Source: Quisquiliibacterium sp.
Lineage (GTDB): Bacteria; Pseudomonadota; Gammaproteobacteria; Burkholderiales; Burkholderiaceae_E
Length of the DNA stretch: 15,633 nt
NCBI GenBank assembly: GCA_023257915.1
Contig: JALRBB010000314.1
Coordinates: 1-15,633 of the forward strand
Direction of reading: 5' to 3'
The translations under genes and the position numbers were made by a program. A model generated the notes under the pieces. The model saw only the letters and a list, made by a program, of their open reading frames with translations. It ran no database searches and was not told where the DNA came from. The first letter of the stretch is position 1, and every line of letters begins with the position of its first letter. Below, one piece after another: positions 7,169-14,188 of the stretch.

Positions 7169-7599
7169 CTCGCCTGGCGCAAGTCAGGATGCCGGGGGCC
7201 AGACCGTTCGCACCCAGGGTCTCGGCGTTCACGCGGCCGTTCTGGGACGCTCTGGCCGACGGGCGCCTGGTGAGCACCCGGTGCGACGACTGCGGCACCA
7301 TGAGCTTTCCGCCTCGCAACCTGTGTCGCGCTTGCTGGAGCCGTCAGATCGCCTGGGTTGAGCTGGCCTCGAGCGGGCGGCTGTACAGCTTCACCCGGGT
7401 GCATGTCGTGCCGCGCGCGTTCGCGGCCGATGCGCCGTATGCGATCGGCGTTGTCGATCTCGACGATGGAGGGCCGCGCCTGATGTGCCGGATTCTTGGA
7501 GAACCGGCTGCGTCTGATCTCGATTCGCCGGTCCGGATGCTGGTGCTGCACTATGACGACGGGCCGTTGTTCGGCGCCCGCTTGCTCGAATCCGAGTAG
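7165..7599 (+). CDS. DUF35 zinc-ribbon/OB-fold partner protein
   Basis: A 144-residue protein with the DUF35 layout: an N-terminal helix containing RPFWDALADGRL (24-35), a rubredoxin-like zinc ribbon with Cys40-x2-Cys43 and Cys54-x2-Cys57, then an OB-fold from about residue 62 to the end (GRLYSFTRVH, PYAIGVVDLDDG). DUF35 proteins bind thiolase-fold partners and position the CoA substrate, as in ChsH2-DUF35/Ltp2, BbsA/BbsB and archaeal thiolase/HMG-CoA synthase complexes. The ATG sits in an ATGA overlap with the thiolase-fold gene, with GGAGG at 7153-7157 at good spacing. All four zinc cysteines are intact. Last gene of the operon; ffh converges on it with a 44-base gap in which no clear terminator was seen. 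Confidence 0.87.
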   Translation: MTRLAQVRMPGARPFAPRVSAFTRPFWDALADGRLVSTRCDDCGTMSFPPRNLCRACWSRQIAWVELASSGRLYSFTRVHVVPRAFAADAPYAIGVVDLDDGGPRLMCRILGEPAASDLDSPVRMLVLHYDDGPLFGARLLESE

Positions 7600-7643
7600 C
7601 GCGCCCGGCACCTTGGGCCGATCCCGCGCGGCTGCGCTGCGGC

Positions 7644-8999
7644 TTAGCGCATGCCCGGCATCATGCCCTTCATGCCGCGCAGCATCTTGGCCATACCGCC
7701 TTTTTGCATCTTGCGCACCATGCCTTGCATCTGCTCGAACTGGTTGAGCAGGCGGTTAACTTCCTGCACCTGCACGCCGGCGCCCGCGGCGATGCGCCGC
7801 TTGCGGCTGGCCTTGATCAATTCGGGCTTGGTGCGTTCGCCCGGCGTCATCGAGTGGATGATGCCTTGCATGCGCCGCATTTCCTTTTCCGCCTTGCCCA
7901 TGTCGGCCTGGCCGGCGGCGGCTTGAAACTGTGCGGGTAGCTTGTCGAGCATCGAGGACAGCCCGCCCATCTTTTTCATCTGCGATAACTGGGCTAGAAA
8001 GTCGTTCAGGTCGAACCGGTTGCCGGCCTTGAGCTTGTCGGACAGCTCCTTGGCGGCTTTCTGGTCGACCGAGCGCTGCGCCTCCTCGACCAGCGACACG
8101 ATGTCGCCCATGCCAAGGATGCGGTTGGCCATGCGCTCCGGATGGAAGCTCTCCAGGCCGGTGAGTTTTTCACCGACGCCGACAAACTTGATCGGCTTGC
8201 CGGTAATGGCCTTGACCGACAGCGCCGCACCGCCACGCGAATCGCCGTCGAGCTTGGTCAGCACCACGCCGGTCAGCGGGAGCGCCTCGCCAAACGCCTT
8301 GGCGGTGTTGATCGCGTCCTGGCCCTGCATCGCATCGACCACGAACAGGGTCTCGATCGGCTCGAGCTGGGCATGCAGCGCGCGGATCTCTTCCATCATC
8401 TGCGCATCGATCGCGAGGCGGCCGGCGGTGTCGACCAGCAGCACGTCGTGGTAGTGGGTGCGGGCCCACTGCAGCGCACCCTGGGCGATTTCGTTGGGTG
8501 TCTGGCGCGGATTCGAGGCGAAAAAGTCGGCGCCCGCCTGTTCGGTAACCGCTTTGAGCTGCTCGATGGCGGCGGGTCGGTAGACGTCGCAGGAAACCGT
8601 CAGCACCTTCTTGCGCTGGGTTTCGCGCAACCACTTGGCAAGCTTGCCCACGGTGGTGGTCTTGCCCGCACCTTGCAGGCCGGCCATCAGGATGATCGCC
8701 GGCGGCTGGGTCTGGAAGTTCAGCGCGCTGGCCTGTCCGCCCATCAGCTCGGTGAGCTCGCGGTTGACGACTCCGACCAGGGCCTGGCCTGGGGTCAGGC
8801 TTTGCAGCACCTCCTGGCCGAGCGCCTTTTCCTTGACCCGCGCGATGAAGTCACGCACGACTGGCAGGGCGACATCCGCCTCGAGCAACGCGATGCGGAT
8901 TTCGCGCAGCATCTCCTGCGTGTTGGTTTCTGTCAGGCGGGCTTCGCCCCGCATGGTCTTGACGACCCGCGCGAGCCGCTGGGAAAGATTTTCGAGCAT
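7644..8999 (-). CDS. ffh: Signal recognition particle protein Ffh
   Basis: A 451-residue SRP54-type GTPase that binds 4.5S RNA and signal sequences of nascent membrane proteins and docks with FtsY at the inner membrane. The N domain is about residues 1-85; the G domain carries GLQGAGKTTT (107-116), DTAGR (190-194), TKLDGD (248-253) and GVGE (274-277). The methionine-rich M domain from about 325 has the RNA-binding segment SRKRRIAAGAG (398-408) and a Met/Gly/Lys-rich tail ending MKGMMPGMR. Length and motifs are standard. ATG at 8997-8999 begins the expected MLENLSQRL. No strong Shine-Dalgarno is seen. The gene is divergent from the ypjD-like gene with a 22-base gap and convergent with the DUF35 gene. 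Confidence 0.97.
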   Translation of the reverse strand: MLENLSQRLARVVKTMRGEARLTETNTQEMLREIRIALLEADVALPVVRDFIARVKEKALGQEVLQSLTPGQALVGVVNRELTELMGGQASALNFQTQPPAIILMAGLQGAGKTTTVGKLAKWLRETQRKKVLTVSCDVYRPAAIEQLKAVTEQAGADFFASNPRQTPNEIAQGALQWARTHYHDVLLVDTAGRLAIDAQMMEEIRALHAQLEPIETLFVVDAMQGQDAINTAKAFGEALPLTGVVLTKLDGDSRGGAALSVKAITGKPIKFVGVGEKLTGLESFHPERMANRILGMGDIVSLVEEAQRSVDQKAAKELSDKLKAGNRFDLNDFLAQLSQMKKMGGLSSMLDKLPAQFQAAAGQADMGKAEKEMRRMQGIIHSMTPGERTKPELIKASRKRRIAAGAGVQVQEVNRLLNQFEQMQGMVRKMQKGGMAKMLRGMKGMMPGMR

Positions 9000-9021
9000 G
9001 GCCTTGGAGTAAACTCGTCGA

Positions 9022-9864
9022 GTGCCAAGTTTACTGGTTATCGCGGCTTTGCTCGCAGCCTCGCTGTATGCACTGGCGTGGCGGGGATCGGTGCGCCCGG
9101 CGATCTCTGCCGAAACTGCGGTCGCCGACGCGCCGCAAGGCAGGGGCGGCTCCGCGCTCGTGCTGGCGGGCGCGCTCGCCCACCTGCTGTCCCTGGTCTT
9201 GGCCATCGTCACCGGCGAGGCCATTCGCTTCGGATTTGCGCAGGCGCTATCGGCAACATGTTGGGTCGGCGTGGTGATGCTCTGGCTGGAAGGCCTGTCG
9301 ATCCGCACCGAGGCGCTGCGCGCGGTCACCCTGCCGCTGGCTGCGCTGGCCGCGCTGCTGCCCTTGTTTTTTCCAGGGGCCGACTTCAGCGCCGAAAGCT
9401 CCCGGCCGCTGTTTGTGCCGCATCTGCTTGCCGGCACGCTCGCCTACGGTGTGCTGATGCTCGCGGCACTGCACGCGACGATGATGACCTTCGCTGAACG
9501 GGCGCTGCACGGCCTGTGGGAGTCGAACCCGAGCTTGTCGCGCTGGGTCGATCGGCTGCCGGCGCTGCTGGCGATGGAGCGCATCCTGTTTCGCTTCATT
9601 GGCGTCGGGTTCCTGCTTCTGACCTTGACCGCGCTGACCGGAGTCGTGTTTTCGGAAGAGGTGTTCGGACGCCCGCTTCGTCTGGATCACAAGACGATCT
9701 TCACCTTGCTTTCCTGGACGATATTTGGTGCGCTGCTGGTCGGGCGCCGGCTATGGGGCTGGCGAGGACGAACCGCATTGCGCCTCACCCTTGCCGGGTT
9801 CGTCGTGCTGTTGCTTGCCTATGTTGGCACCCGGTTCGTCATCGAAGTGATCCTGCAGCGTTGA
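9022..9864 (+). CDS. YpjD/CcsA-like inner-membrane protein
   Basis: A 280-residue polytopic protein with about eight hydrophobic segments (roughly 1-21, 46-64, 74-92, 100-117, 131-152, 190-211, 225-241, 253-277). It belongs to the cytochrome c assembly CcsA/CcmC-type family and most resembles E. coli YpjD, which also lies next to ffh. His54, His134, His151 and His223 lie in or next to membrane segments and could bind heme, but the role of YpjD-type proteins is not settled and no other cytochrome c maturation gene is here. GTG start at 9022, with GGAG at 9006-9009 somewhat far upstream. First gene of an apparent operon with the PP0621-like gene 7 bases downstream. The promoter must lie in or next to the ffh start. 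Confidence 0.82.
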   Translation: MPSLLVIAALLAASLYALAWRGSVRPAISAETAVADAPQGRGGSALVLAGALAHLLSLVLAIVTGEAIRFGFAQALSATCWVGVVMLWLEGLSIRTEALRAVTLPLAALAALLPLFFPGADFSAESSRPLFVPHLLAGTLAYGVLMLAALHATMMTFAERALHGLWESNPSLSRWVDRLPALLAMERILFRFIGVGFLLLTLTALTGVVFSEEVFGRPLRLDHKTIFTLLSWTIFGALLVGRRLWGWRGRTALRLTLAGFVVLLLAYVGTRFVIEVILQR

Positions 9865-9870
9865 GGCCTG

Positions 9871-10122
9871 ATGGGAAAACTGCTGTTTTGGATCATCCTT
9901 GGCGCGGCCATCTACCTTGGATACCGGTTGTTTCTGGTCTCCCAGCGTCGGTCCGAACGCGCGGCGCAGCAGGCGGCCCGCAAGCGTGAACGCGAGGAGC
10001 AAGGCGAGCCGATGCGCAGTTGCGCCCATTGTGGCGTGCATGTGCCGCAGTCGGATGCGGTTGCGCACGGTGGGCAGTATTTTTGCAGCATCGCGCATCG
10101 CGATGAGGCCGCTCGCCGCTGA
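9871..10122 (+). CDS. Small membrane-anchored zinc-binding protein (PP0621-like)
   Basis: An 83-residue protein with one N-terminal membrane segment (residues 3-23), a charged Arg/Glu/Gln-rich linker (25-48) and a compact C-terminal cluster Cys51-x2-Cys54-x2-His57 ... Cys72-x3-His76, which looks like a treble-clef or MYND/TRASH-like zinc site. I recognise it as the PP0621-family type, often found just upstream of pilS-like kinases in beta- and some gammaproteobacteria; its function is not established. It starts 6 bases after the ypjD-like stop and is followed 30 bases later by the kinase gene, so it is probably co-expressed with both. Confidence 0.75.
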   Translation: MGKLLFWIILGAAIYLGYRLFLVSQRRSERAAQQAARKREREEQGEPMRSCAHCGVHVPQSDAVAHGGQYFCSIAHRDEAARR

Positions 10123-10152
10123 ACGTTTTCCCGGCCGGTCGCGAGGCTGCCC

Positions 10153-11766
10153 GTGAGCCCCGCGACCACCCCTGGGGCGGAGCCTGTGCCGGCAGAGCAG
10201 GCCAACTGGCGCTCCTTGCGCCTGCTGGCAATCTGTCGGTTTGGGCTTGCAGTGCTGCTGATCGTGCTGATTGCGCTCGGCGGCCATGTTGAACTGGTCG
10301 ACGCGTCGGGCAGCCGCAAGGCGTTCGTCGGCACCGCGATCGTTTACCTGGGTGTTGCGATCGGCTGGCTGGGTCTGATCCGGTACCGCAAGAAAGGGTT
10401 CGAGCTGCAGTTGTTGCTGCAGACGGCAAGCGACCTCATCTTGCTGACCTTGCTGATGCATGCCGCCGGCGGGGCGAGAAGCGGCGTGGGTCTGATTCTG
10501 GTTGCTGCGGTCGGCGGCGTGGCCGTCTTGTCCAGCGCGTTGAGGGCGGCGTTCGCTGCGGCGATTGCGAGCATTCTGGTGCTGGGCGACGCAGTTCTGC
10601 ATGCATCCGGGAGCGGATGGCAGGACATGGGACAGCTGCCACCGGCTGCGCTGGTTGGCGGAGCCTGCTTTGCGATGGCGTTTCTGGTGAATCGGCTCGC
10701 CACCCGGCTCGCGACGCAGGAGGCTCTGGCGTCGCGGCGGGGCGCGGATCTGCATGCTCAACTGGAGATCAACCGCCTGGTCATTTCGGAGCTCGAGCAG
10801 GGGGTGGTCGTGTTCGACACTCAGGGGCGGGTGCGCGTGATGAACCGCTCGGCGCAGGCGCTGCTCGGCGCGTCCGCACCATTGCCGCAACTCGTGGCCC
10901 TGCTTGAGAACTGGCCCGGTCCGGACGGCGTCGCCGACAGCGCGATTGAAACCTCGCTGACCTGCATCGACGATGCGCGAACGGGCGAAACCGTGCAGCG
11001 TCGGGTTCGCGTACGGCTGCTTCGGCCGTGGTCAGACGCTCGGCGCGACAGCATCCTGATTCTCGAGGATCTGCGCACCATCGAGGAGCGTGCGCAGCAA
11101 TTGAAGCTTGCTTCGATGGGGCGTTTGTCAGCGTCGATCGCGCACGAGATCCGCAACCCGCTCGCCGCGATCCGGCATGCCAACGGATTGCTGTGCGAAC
11201 GCCAGCTCGACCCGCTCGGGCAGCGACTGTCGAGAATCGTCGAGGACAGTTCGGTCAGGATCGATCGCATCGTCGAGAACGTGCTGTCGATCGCCAGGCG
11301 CGAGCCTCCGACCCTGGAACGCATCGAAGCGGCTGGCTTTCTGCAGACGCTGGTCGCCGAAGTGACTGCCGCTGAAGGTGCGGACGCCGCCCGCATTGAG
11401 CTGGCCCTGCGCAGTGACGAGCCGATCGTGTTCGATCCCAGGCATCTGCGCCAGGTGATGTCCAATCTGGTGTCGAACGCGCTGCGTTACGGTTCGGATC
11501 GACCCGGCGCGCTGCGGCTTGAATGGGGGGAAGGCCGAGGGGCTCGACTAGAATTGAAAGTCTACGATGATGGTCCCGGATTGCCCCCCGAAATGATGGA
11601 GCATGTGTTTGAGCCGTTTTTCACCACCGAAAGCCGCGGCACCGGGCTTGGCCTGTATCTCGTGCGCGAATTTTGCAACGCAAACGGTGCCGGGCTGCGC
11701 TATGAGCAGATCGCCGGCGGTGGGCGCTATTCCGGAGCGTTCGTGATCCTTCCGGGGGCTCGGTGA
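10153..11766 (+). CDS. pilS: PilS-like sensor histidine kinase
   Basis: A 537-residue membrane histidine kinase. Residues 20-185 hold about six hydrophobic segments, as in the PilS/NtrB-like group; a PAS-like region follows at about 205-290. The HisKA H-box is SIAHEIRNPLAAI with His331; then come the N-box NLVSNALRYG (438-447), G1 DDGPG (472-476), FEPFFTT (486-492) and G2 GTGLGLYLV (496-504). It should autophosphorylate and pass phosphate to the response regulator encoded by the overlapping next gene (GTGA, 11763-11766). GTG start at 10153 with GAGG 6 bases upstream. PilS in pseudomonads senses pilin in the membrane and controls type IV pili; no pilin gene is present here, so the pil name rests on architecture and gene order. 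Confidence 0.8.
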   Translation: MSPATTPGAEPVPAEQANWRSLRLLAICRFGLAVLLIVLIALGGHVELVDASGSRKAFVGTAIVYLGVAIGWLGLIRYRKKGFELQLLLQTASDLILLTLLMHAAGGARSGVGLILVAAVGGVAVLSSALRAAFAAAIASILVLGDAVLHASGSGWQDMGQLPPAALVGGACFAMAFLVNRLATRLATQEALASRRGADLHAQLEINRLVISELEQGVVVFDTQGRVRVMNRSAQALLGASAPLPQLVALLENWPGPDGVADSAIETSLTCIDDARTGETVQRRVRVRLLRPWSDARRDSILILEDLRTIEERAQQLKLASMGRLSASIAHEIRNPLAAIRHANGLLCERQLDPLGQRLSRIVEDSSVRIDRIVENVLSIARREPPTLERIEAAGFLQTLVAEVTAAEGADAARIELALRSDEPIVFDPRHLRQVMSNLVSNALRYGSDRPGALRLEWGEGRGARLELKVYDDGPGLPPEMMEHVFEPFFTTESRGTGLGLYLVREFCNANGAGLRYEQIAGGGRYSGAFVILPGAR

Positions 11767-13211
11767 GCGCGCTGTCTTCCGTGGTGAACCGGCGCCCGGC
11801 GCGAATCCTGGTCGTCGATGACGAGGCCGAACTGCGCGAGTTGTTCGAGCTGACCTTGATCGGCATGGGGTTGGACGTCGATTGTGCGGCGAGTCTCGAG
11901 CAGGCCCGCCGGTTTCTGGCGGCCAGGCCCTACGCACTGTGCCTGACCGACATGCGACTTCCGGACGGGCTGGGCCTGGAATTGGTCGAGGAGATTTCGA
12001 GCAAGCACCCGGAGATGCCGGTCGCGGTGCTCACCGCCTATGGCAGCGCCGACAACGCGGTCGCTGCGCTCAAGGCTGGCGCGTTCGACTACCTGTCCAA
12101 ACCGGTCGCGCTCGACGCGCTGCGCAATCTGATCCGCTCGGCGCTGGACGCTGGCCAGGAGGCCGATGCTCACGATCAGCCATCTGCCGGGAGTCCGTTG
12201 CTGGGCACATCGCCGGCGATGCAGGCGGTTCGTGATTCGATCGCGCGCCTGGGGCGCAGCATGGCGCCGGTCGCGATCACCGGTGAGTCAGGATCTGGCA
12301 AGGAGTTGGCCGCGCGTTCGGTGCATGACTCGGGGGCCAGAGCCGGAAAGCCGTTCGTCGCCGTCAATTGCGGGGCGATCCCGGAGAATCTGATGGAAGC
12401 CGAGTTCTTCGGCTATCGCAAGGGTGCATTCACCGGCGCAGATCAGGATCGCGACGGGTTTTTCCAGGCGGCCGACGGCGGCACCCTGTTTCTGGACGAA
12501 GTGGCAGATCTGCCGTTACCGATGCAGGTCAAGCTGCTGCGGGCGATCCAGGAGAAGCGGATCCGCAAAGTCGGCGCCACGACCGAGGAGCCGGTGGACG
12601 TTCGCATCATCAGCGCGACCCATCAGGATCTGGCCGAATGCGTGTCGGCGGGACGCTTTCGCCAGGATCTGTACTACCGTCTGAATGTCATCGAGTTGCA
12701 GCTGCCGCCGCTGCGCGATCGCGGAGCCGCCGACATTGGCCAGCTTGCGCGGGCGATTCTTGAGCGTCTCGCGCAGCGCGTCGGTCTGTCCAAGGCTCCG
12801 GAGCTGTCACCGGCTGCCGCTGCGTATCTGGCGACTTACGAGTTTCCGGGGAATGTGCGTGAGCTCGAGAACATCCTGGAGCGCGCGCTGGCGTTTTGCG
12901 ATGGCAGCGAGATTGGGATCGAAGACCTGGGCTTGCGACCGACCACTCTCGATGCTGCGGTAAACGAGCGGGCGGCAACCGAGGCTGATCCGTCAAGGCA
13001 CAGCGAGACACCGGAAACGCCAATCGCAGCATCCCGTCTGGACGAGGACGGTATCCCTTCCTCGCTGCCCGACTATCTTGATCAGCTCGAGCGTGATGCG
13101 ATTTTGCGGGCGCTCGACAAGACCCGGCAAAATCGCACTGCGGCTGCCAGGTTGCTGGGCATCACGTTCCGGGCTTTGCGCTACCGGATGCAGCGCCTGG
13201 GCATCAGCTAG
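11763..13211 (+). CDS. pilR: PilR-like sigma-54-dependent response regulator
   Basis: A 482-residue NtrC-family activator. The receiver domain (14-127) has Asp19/Asp20, phospho-acceptor Asp63 in LTDMRLPDG and Lys113. The AAA+ domain (about 144-375) has Walker A GESGSGKE (174-181), an intact GAFTGA loop (221-226) that contacts sigma-54, Walker B GGTLFLDEV (239-247) and FPGNVRELEN (361-370). A linker (about 390-430) leads to a Fis-type helix-turn-helix at 455-478 (NRTAAARLLGI, FRALRYRMQRLGI). The GTG start overlaps the kinase stop by 4 bases, so the pair is translationally coupled. It probably activates sigma-54 promoters outside the window, such as pilin; I saw no -24/-12 promoter here that I can support. 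Confidence 0.87.
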   Translation: MSALSSVVNRRPARILVVDDEAELRELFELTLIGMGLDVDCAASLEQARRFLAARPYALCLTDMRLPDGLGLELVEEISSKHPEMPVAVLTAYGSADNAVAALKAGAFDYLSKPVALDALRNLIRSALDAGQEADAHDQPSAGSPLLGTSPAMQAVRDSIARLGRSMAPVAITGESGSGKELAARSVHDSGARAGKPFVAVNCGAIPENLMEAEFFGYRKGAFTGADQDRDGFFQAADGGTLFLDEVADLPLPMQVKLLRAIQEKRIRKVGATTEEPVDVRIISATHQDLAECVSAGRFRQDLYYRLNVIELQLPPLRDRGAADIGQLARAILERLAQRVGLSKAPELSPAAAAYLATYEFPGNVRELENILERALAFCDGSEIGIEDLGLRPTTLDAAVNERAATEADPSRHSETPETPIAASRLDEDGIPSSLPDYLDQLERDAILRALDKTRQNRTAAARLLGITFRALRYRMQRLGIS

Positions 13212-13224
13212 GGCTTGCCCTTCA

Positions 13225-13824
13225 ATGCATTCGCAAGCCGTGTTGCGCAAAGCTTCTGGTTGGCTCTCCGGCACCGGTCGCCTGGCATCAGCGCGCCAGC
13301 TCGATTCCCCGAACCATGACCGGCGTCCGGCGGGTGTATCGGTCGATTTGCTGGTGGTGCACTTCATCAGCCTGCCGCCAGGGCAATTCGGTGGTGACGG
13401 CATCGAACGCCTGTTCACCAACCGGATCGACCCGACAGCACATCCGTATTACGTGCAGTTGCAGCCGCTGCGGGTGTCGGCGCACTTTCTGATTCGTCGC
13501 CGTGGCGAGCTGTTGCAGTTCGTCGACTGCGACGAGCGCGCCTGGCATGCCGGAGTGTCGGCATTTCAGGGGCGCGAGCGCTGCAATGATTTTTCGATCG
13601 GCGTCGAGCTTGAGGGCGATGAGCACTCGCCGTTCACCGTGGCGCAATACCGCAGGCTGGCCTCGTTGACCCGCCAGCTCGCGCAACGCTATCCGCTGCG
13701 CTGGGTGGCTGGCCATAGTGATATCGCGCCGGGTCGCAAGATCGACCCCGGGCCGCATTTTGACTGGGGCCGCTTCTTGCGCGCGACGGCGACAAGCGGG
13801 CTCGATCGACCGTTTCGGGCCTGA
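13225..13824 (+). CDS. ampD: 1,6-anhydro-N-acetylmuramyl-L-alanine amidase AmpD
   Basis: A 199-residue cytoplasmic zinc amidase that removes the stem peptide from anhydro-MurNAc-peptides during cell-wall recycling; in species with AmpR/AmpC its loss raises beta-lactamase. Zinc ligands match AmpD: His46 (VVHFIS), His164 (AGHSDIAPG) and Asp174 (KIDPGPHFDW), with Glu128 (IGVELEG) and Lys172 as catalytic residues. AGGGRE-type peptide contacts are not resolved by eye. ATG at 13225 gives the usual length; the open frame further upstream lies inside pilR. It follows pilR by 13 bases and probably shares its transcript. No ampR or ampC is in the window. Confidence 0.92.
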   Translation: MHSQAVLRKASGWLSGTGRLASARQLDSPNHDRRPAGVSVDLLVVHFISLPPGQFGGDGIERLFTNRIDPTAHPYYVQLQPLRVSAHFLIRRRGELLQFVDCDERAWHAGVSAFQGRERCNDFSIGVELEGDEHSPFTVAQYRRLASLTRQLAQRYPLRWVAGHSDIAPGRKIDPGPHFDWGRFLRATATSGLDRPFRA

Positions 13825-13944
13825 GCGCCTGTTCCCCGGCGCGCCCGGCGCGTCCGCCCTGATGGATCTTTGCCACTGACTGCGGCGCGACTACGTCAGG
13901 GCGAATGCATTGCTTGACGCGCAATTTCGCGCCGTTTCGCCGCA

Positions 13945-13977
13945 CAGGCCGCATGAATACTGGCTGCAAATTTTTTT
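13945..13977 (+). terminator. Weak candidate intrinsic terminator after ampD
   Basis: CAGGCC (13945-13950) can pair with GGCTG (13962-13966) with one bulged G, followed after CAAA by seven T residues (13971-13977). The stem is short and the distance from the ampD stop is about 120 bases. The T-run could instead be an AT-rich element upstream of the nrdA promoter. Confidence 0.3.
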
Positions 13978-14033
13978 GTCGAGTAATGACGCGGTCTTGC
14001 GCCGGACAGTCGCATCACCAGCAGATTTCCGGC

Positions 14034-14063
14034 TTGCATCGCGTGCATGCCCCCTACTAGAAT
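14034..14063 (+). promoter_or_regulatory. Candidate sigma-70 promoter of nrdA
   Basis: TAGAAT at 14058-14063 matches the -10 consensus at five of six positions; TTGCAT at 14034-14039, 18 bases upstream, matches the first half of the -35 consensus. Transcription would start near 14070 and run through the NrdR-like box. It is the best promoter-like arrangement in the gap, but it is judged by eye only. Confidence 0.5.
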
Positions 14064-14068
14064 TGGTG
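14053..14068. promoter_or_regulatory. Possible degenerate second NrdR box
   Basis: CCTACTAGAATTGGTG overlaps the predicted -10 and begins exactly 32 bases before the 16-base core of the strong box, close to the roughly three-turn spacing usual for NrdR box pairs. The match to the pattern is poor (about half of positions), so it is supported mainly by spacing. Confidence 0.3.
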
Positions 14069-14083
14069 CCCGGCAGGAGGATA

Positions 14084-14101
14084 ACCACCATATATAGTGG
14101 T
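14084..14101. promoter_or_regulatory. NrdR-box-like palindrome upstream of nrdA
   Basis: The 18-base string ACCACCATATATAGTGGT is a near-perfect palindrome (one mismatched pair) and fits the NrdR box pattern, with C-x-C / G-x-G flanks and an ATATAT core. NrdR is the ATP-cone repressor that binds pairs of such boxes upstream of ribonucleotide reductase genes. It lies about 90 bases before the nrdA ATG and just downstream of the predicted start site, a position suited to repression. Confidence 0.7.
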
Positions 14102-14188
14102 CCTTAGCTGGAGACACGCGGTCGGTGTTCCTCGTACAGCAGGCACCGGCCGATGACTTGCATCAAGACAAGACACAGGAGAACGCCG

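Larger units (their letters stand above)
13825..14188. other. 364-base intergenic region upstream of nrdA
   Basis: No gene is supported here: open frames are short and lack family features. It is visibly less GC-rich than its surroundings in 13950-13990, with a seven-T run at 13971-13977. The left part (13838-13855) is a CG-rich inverted-repeat-like tract without a T-run. The right part holds a sigma-70-like promoter, an NrdR-box-like palindrome and the nrdA ribosome-binding site AGGAGA (14177-14182, 6 bases before ATG), giving a leader of about 120 bases. Confidence 0.7.

Noticed and set aside
7600..7643. Terminator between the DUF35 gene and ffh
   Set aside because: Only 4-base stems such as GCCC/GGGC were found, with no T-run on either strand.
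8142..9497. Plus-strand open frame of about 451 codons spanning ffh and the ypjD-like start
   Set aside because: It is the antisense of ffh for most of its length, then out of frame in the membrane-protein gene; its composition is His/Gln/Arg-rich without domains.
13210..13221. Small hairpin AGGGC-TT-GCCCT between pilR-like gene and ampD
   Set aside because: Five pairs with a two-base loop and no T-run; too weak to be called a terminator and it overlaps the likely ribosome-binding site.
14076..14090. Possible DnaA box near GGAGGATAACCACCA, since nrdA can be DnaA-regulated
   Set aside because: The match to TTATNCACA on either strand is too poor, and the bases are better explained by the NrdR-like palindrome.
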